From NCBI GenBank assembly GCA_964435775.1, contig CAYTAP010000048.1, positions 1-25,945 on the forward strand: 25,945 nucleotides of DNA, written 5' to 3'. The first letter of the stretch is position 1. Every line of letters starts with the position of its first letter. The notes under the pieces were generated by a model. That model did no database searches, had not been told where the DNA came from, and saw only the letters and a list, made by a program, of their open reading frames with translations. The translations under genes were made by a program, and so were the position numbers. Below are positions 24,001 to 25,945 of the stretch, one piece after another. This stretch comes from CAYTAP01 sp964435775. GTDB taxonomy: Bacteria > Planctomycetota > Phycisphaerae > Tepidisphaerales > Tepidisphaeraceae.

Positions 24001-24372
24001 GACGTTGGTCTCCTCGAGCGCGCCCTGCGCGGCGGCGAAGGCCTCGCGCCGGCCTGCCGCCTCCTTGGAGTGCTCGCTCATCGGCATCTGGATTTCGAGA
24101 CGCGTGTTCCCTTCCGGTCGCCAGATCAGATTGCGCACGCCTTGCGGATCGACGCGCTTCTTGAGCGCCGCCATCACCTCCTCGGCCAGATTCGGGTTCG
24201 GCTTGCTGTCTGGTGGAACCTTGATCTCGTAAAGGAGACTGGTGCCGCCGACCATGTCGATGCCGGGGCGTAGCGCGGGATCTTTGAAGTCCCAATTGGG
24301 GAAAATGCCCCACACGGTGGCGAAAAGCACCGCCAAAATAAGGATGACCCGGCCGGAATAGTTTTGTTGCAT
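21067..24372 (-). CDS. secDF: Fused SecD-SecF protein-export membrane protein
   Basis: SecDF uses the proton gradient to pull exported proteins through the SecYEG channel. SecD and SecF are fused here in one 1101-residue chain. SecD part: first helix 8-25, then RPGIDMVGGTSLLYEI (35-50). An unusual Ala/Lys/Glu-rich, probably helical stretch follows (about 100-265). The P1-type periplasmic region ends near GPQLGSDNLRAG, and helices then carry GIAVDANVLIFERLREE (522-538). SecF part: first helix about 645-664, EFASGTSVQF (675-684), an enlarged periplasmic domain, and GYSMVDTIVVFDRIREN (987-1003). Ordinary SecD plus SecF total about 900 residues, so both periplasmic parts are enlarged. ATG 24372 is chosen from AGGA eight bases upstream and the family's short N-terminus; the upstream in-frame start translates the heptamer repeat. 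It is the last gene of the tgt-yajC-secDF cluster. Confidence 0.95.
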   Translation of the reverse strand: MQQNYSGRVILILAVLFATVWGIFPNWDFKDPALRPGIDMVGGTSLLYEIKVPPDSKPNPNLAEEVMAALKKRVDPQGVRNLIWRPEGNTRLEIQMPMSEHSKEAAGRREAFAAAQGALEETNVRPNDVLAAVEQMTGDKRAKRLDELAMGNASRKQLFEELVQTHDKLEALKKAQKDFKAQALTQRTYDQLKARIDETNLPVSQLQGILDSQDKAAKLAALKTASADFPARLAAINQFTTAYEQFSEVKDALDDAASLKRLLKGSGVLEFHILANDLPPQQMQAMVDQLAKSGPRPEPGDTVRWYQVDRPSELPQNAGVHEYNGKYYALAYAMPGKQLVNGPGLPHWTLSSARAAFDPNSGGRMVEFSFDAQGGQLFGQLTGANINKNLAIVLDNKIISAPNINSRINSHGQITGDYSEADQEYLVSTLNAGSLPAQLADQPISERTVGPQLGSDNLRAGLISCILGLTVVCLFMICYYFKGGVVASIAVIMNVVMILGIMAWLNATFTLPAIAGLVLTIGIAVDANVLIFERLREEEERGLSLRLALHNAYKRAFSAILDSNVTTAITCIVLYMIGTEEVKGFGLTLLLGLASSLFTALFVTRTIFGIWLDYFGLKKLSSLPLALPWWGRLLRPKIHWMDKIWYFIAFSIVMIALGWTALIVKFHQGEMLDIEFASGTSVQFDLKQPTPIHEIRKMLAGADGRKLPSPTIVAVGTQNKSYEVVTPNADSNEVKEAILGSIPVGLLNTEQPSHFDGADQSIDAAMNHEVIPLTADKTLTVAGWKPVEALSYRGGGAIVLTHLDPPLAPRDIKSRIEREQLQPRVNGQTQQYRDFIVVGENGVNAATPVAVILFSDPDLPYDTRNAGRWKDELAAPMWKLVNDALLKPASLQKVTNFDAQMAGEMQQDALMALVISSLIIMAYIWLRFGNFKFGAATVAGMVHDTILLVGVIGLSHYIGRTIVGQWLMIEPFRINLTMVAAILTIMGYSMVDTIVVFDRIRENRGKFGHLDRQVINDSINQTLARTLLTAGTTLMTILVMYIFGGPGIHGFTFALLIGILIGTYSSIAIASPILLLGGNAQVEEHGRRRRSSSSSVQHIGA

Positions 24373-24403
24373 CGTCAATCCTGAGAAGAGTCGGAGAAGA
24401 GTA

Positions 24404-24575
<172 letters not shown>

Positions 24576-24582
24576 TCGCCCC

Positions 24583-24942
24583 CTACTTCTCCTCGGTCTC
24601 GTCGATCACGCGGTGAACGGCGCTGCGGGCGAAGCGCATCTTGGTGTTGCTGCTTTCATCGACCTTGAGGACCACTTCATTGTCGCGCGTTTCGAGCACG
24701 GTGCCGATGATGCCGCCGATCGTCTGGACCTTCGCGCCGCGCTGCAATTGCGCGAGCATGTCCTTGCGCTTTTTGTCCTGCGTTCGCTTGGAGCGGAAGA
24801 CGAAGAAGTAGAGCACGATGATGCCGAGGAACAAGAGCGGCATCGGACCCTGCAAGAACTCAAACCACTGCGGCGGGGGCCTGGTCCCGGTGGTCGTTGG
24901 GGCGCTCGGGGCGGCTTGGGCAAGGATCAATAGCAGGTTCAA
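24583..24942 (-). CDS. yajC: Preprotein translocase accessory subunit YajC
   Basis: YajC is a small membrane protein that associates with SecDF. The 119-residue protein has a short Ala/Pro/Thr-rich N-terminal part, one membrane helix (about 33-50, GPMPLLFLGIIVLYFFVF), then the hallmark basic stretch RSKRTQDKKRKDML and the soluble domain AKVQTIGGIIGTVLETRDNEVVLKVDESSNTKMRFARSAVHRV. The start codon is TTG (24940-24942). AAGGAG lies five bases upstream, and the ATG between them (24945-24947) meets a stop after two codons. The stop of tgt is 15 bases upstream, so the two genes are surely co-transcribed. A heptamer repeat array separates yajC from secDF. The N-terminal part before the helix (about 32 residues) is longer than in E. 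coli YajC. Confidence 0.96.
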   Translation of the reverse strand: MNLLLILAQAAPSAPTTTGTRPPPQWFEFLQGPMPLLFLGIIVLYFFVFRSKRTQDKKRKDMLAQLQRGAKVQTIGGIIGTVLETRDNEVVLKVDESSNTKMRFARSAVHRVIDETEEK

Positions 24943-24947
24943 GGCAT

Positions 24948-24953
24948 CTCCTT
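24948..24953 (-). promoter_or_regulatory. Ribosome binding site deciding the TTG start of yajC
   Basis: AAGGAG (minus strand) stands five bases before TTG at 24942-24940. The intervening ATG is too close and out of frame, so the site fixes the non-ATG start. Confidence 0.75.
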
Positions 24954-24957
24954 AAAA

Positions 24958-25945
24958 TCAAGGAACCAGAGCCTCGGCGGACCGTGGACCCATCAAAGCC
25001 CTCGGATCGTTCCGCCGGAAGGAATCAAACGTTCCCTCCTCGATGGCTTTGCGAAGATCGGCCATCAGGCGCTGGTAGAAGCGGACATTATGCAGGGAAA
25101 CCAGCAGCGGGCCAAGCATCTCGCCGGCAAAAAAGTAATGACGCAGCGCCCCGCGGGTGAATTGCCGGCAGGCGGGGCAGTCGCAGCCGTCTTCAATCGG
25201 GCCATTATCCCGCTGATACTGGCTGTTTCGGAGGCGAATGGCGCCCTGCATGGTGAAGGCATAGGCGTTGCGACCGTTGCGGGTGGGCATGACACAATCG
25301 AACATGTCGATGCCGCGTGCGACGGCCGCCACGATGTCGCGGGGAAATCCCACCCCCATCAAATACCTCGGTCGATCCGCAGGCAACAGCGGCGTCGTGA
25401 AGCTCAAAACGTCCTTCATCGCCTCAAATCCCTCCCCCACCGCCAGCCCGCCGACGGCATATCCCGGAAAATCGAGCTTTAACAGTTCCTCGGCGCAGCT
25501 CGCCCGCAGCGCTTCATCCGTTCCGCCCTGCACAATGCCAAAGAGCGCCTGATCCTCGGATCGCTGGTGGGCATCGCGGCACGCCTGCGCCCACCGCAGC
25601 GTCCGCTCAACCGCTTGTTCGTGATACTCGCGCGCCGCATTCCCTGGAGCGCACTCATCAAAGGCCATGATGATGTCGGCGCCGAGCGCGTTTTGCACTT
25701 CGATGCTCCGGCGGGGTGTCAGGTGGATCATGCTCCCGTCGATCTGGCTTTTGAAGGTTACGCCGTCGTCGGTGATCCGGTTTAAATCGGCGAGACTGAA
25801 CACCTGAAAACCGCCGGAGTCGGTCAGGATCGGGCCAGGCCATGCCATGAAGCGATGCAAATCCCCCAATTCCGCAACGACCTGCTCGCCGGGGCGAAGC
25901 ATGAGGTGATAGGTGTTGGCCAGGATGCACTGCGACCCCATCGCG
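24958..25945 (-). CDS. tgt: Queuine/7-aminomethyl-7-deazaguanine tRNA-ribosyltransferase (5' end outside window)
   Basis: Tgt exchanges guanine-34 for preQ1 in tRNAs for Asp, Asn, His and Tyr, the first tRNA-bound step of queuosine synthesis. The frame continues past the right edge; the first complete codon seen encodes Arg before MGSQCILANTYHL, which is internal in the family, so roughly 40-50 N-terminal residues are missing. Conserved pieces are NTYHLMLRPG, PILTDSGGFQVFS (substrate-binding and acid/base Asp), the GIVQGG loop, AVGGLAVGEG, and DMFDCVMPTRNGRNA, which carries the nucleophilic Asp and the tRNA-contact loop. The zinc site is CDCPAC with the later His of VSLHNVRFY, as expected. 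It leads the tgt-yajC-secDF cluster, an arrangement found across many bacteria, with 15 bases to yajC. No damage is visible. Confidence 0.97.
   Translation of the reverse strand, partial: AMGSQCILANTYHLMLRPGEQVVAELGDLHRFMAWPGPILTDSGGFQVFSLADLNRITDDGVTFKSQIDGSMIHLTPRRSIEVQNALGADIIMAFDECAPGNAAREYHEQAVERTLRWAQACRDAHQRSEDQALFGIVQGGTDEALRASCAEELLKLDFPGYAVGGLAVGEGFEAMKDVLSFTTPLLPADRPRYLMGVGFPRDIVAAVARGIDMFDCVMPTRNGRNAYAFTMQGAIRLRNSQYQRDNGPIEDGCDCPACRQFTRGALRHYFFAGEMLGPLLVSLHNVRFYQRLMADLRKAIEEGTFDSFRRNDPRALMGPRSAEALVP

Noticed and set aside
21226..24273. Long plus-strand open frames opposite secDF (561 and 418 codons)
   Set aside because: They lie opposite conserved SecDF motifs and have no domain resemblance.

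Overview
The window reads as a chromosomal segment of a Planctomycetota bacterium, most likely a Phycisphaerae-type lineage. This is inferred from three things: a surface protein with the planctomycete N-terminal motif VELLEERRLLS and FG-GAP repeats, a PEP-CTERM exported protein, and SecD and SecF fused in one chain. There are also planctomycete-style dispersed palindromes between genes. The sequence is GC-rich with strong G/C third positions. I see no tRNA or rRNA gene, insertion sequence, CRISPR array or prophage.

Layout, left to right. The left edge holds the 5' part of an ABC-transporter ATPase (minus strand). A 424-base gap follows, carrying a heptamer/hairpin repeat composite and three copies of a CAGGTT-N5-AACCTG palindrome. 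Then come a small receiver-like gene, a PEP-CTERM gene with a strong terminator, and a hicBA-type toxin-antitoxin pair. Next is a translationally coupled addB-addA pair for a two-nuclease helicase that processes DNA double-strand breaks; AddB appears to lack its catalytic lysine. On the minus strand follow an orphan DppB/OppB-type permease and a secreted cyclophilin/beta-propeller protein. Divergent from the latter is a primary-like sigma-70 factor, followed by adenine phosphoribosyltransferase (apt). A glycosyltransferase-like gene and a BatA/vWA membrane protein lie on the minus strand, then a Trm112/UPF0434 small protein (plus) and a LysM membrane protein (minus). The right edge is the classical tgt-yajC-secDF cluster (minus strand), with tgt running off the window.

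Most genes are housekeeping: recombination, transcription, purine salvage, queuosine tRNA modification and protein export. The surprising material lies mainly between the genes. Four intergenic gaps contain short arrays with a strict 7-base period whose arms are arranged as inverted repeats, and two of them enclose a further palindromic element (positions 591-735, 11664-11860, 15046-15169, 24404-24575). A separate 54-base double-hairpin element occurs at 654-707 and 19425-19478, with base changes that keep the stems paired. Together these look like a family of structured, probably non-autonomous intergenic repeats. That is my best candidate for something under-described here, and it is an inference from this single window.
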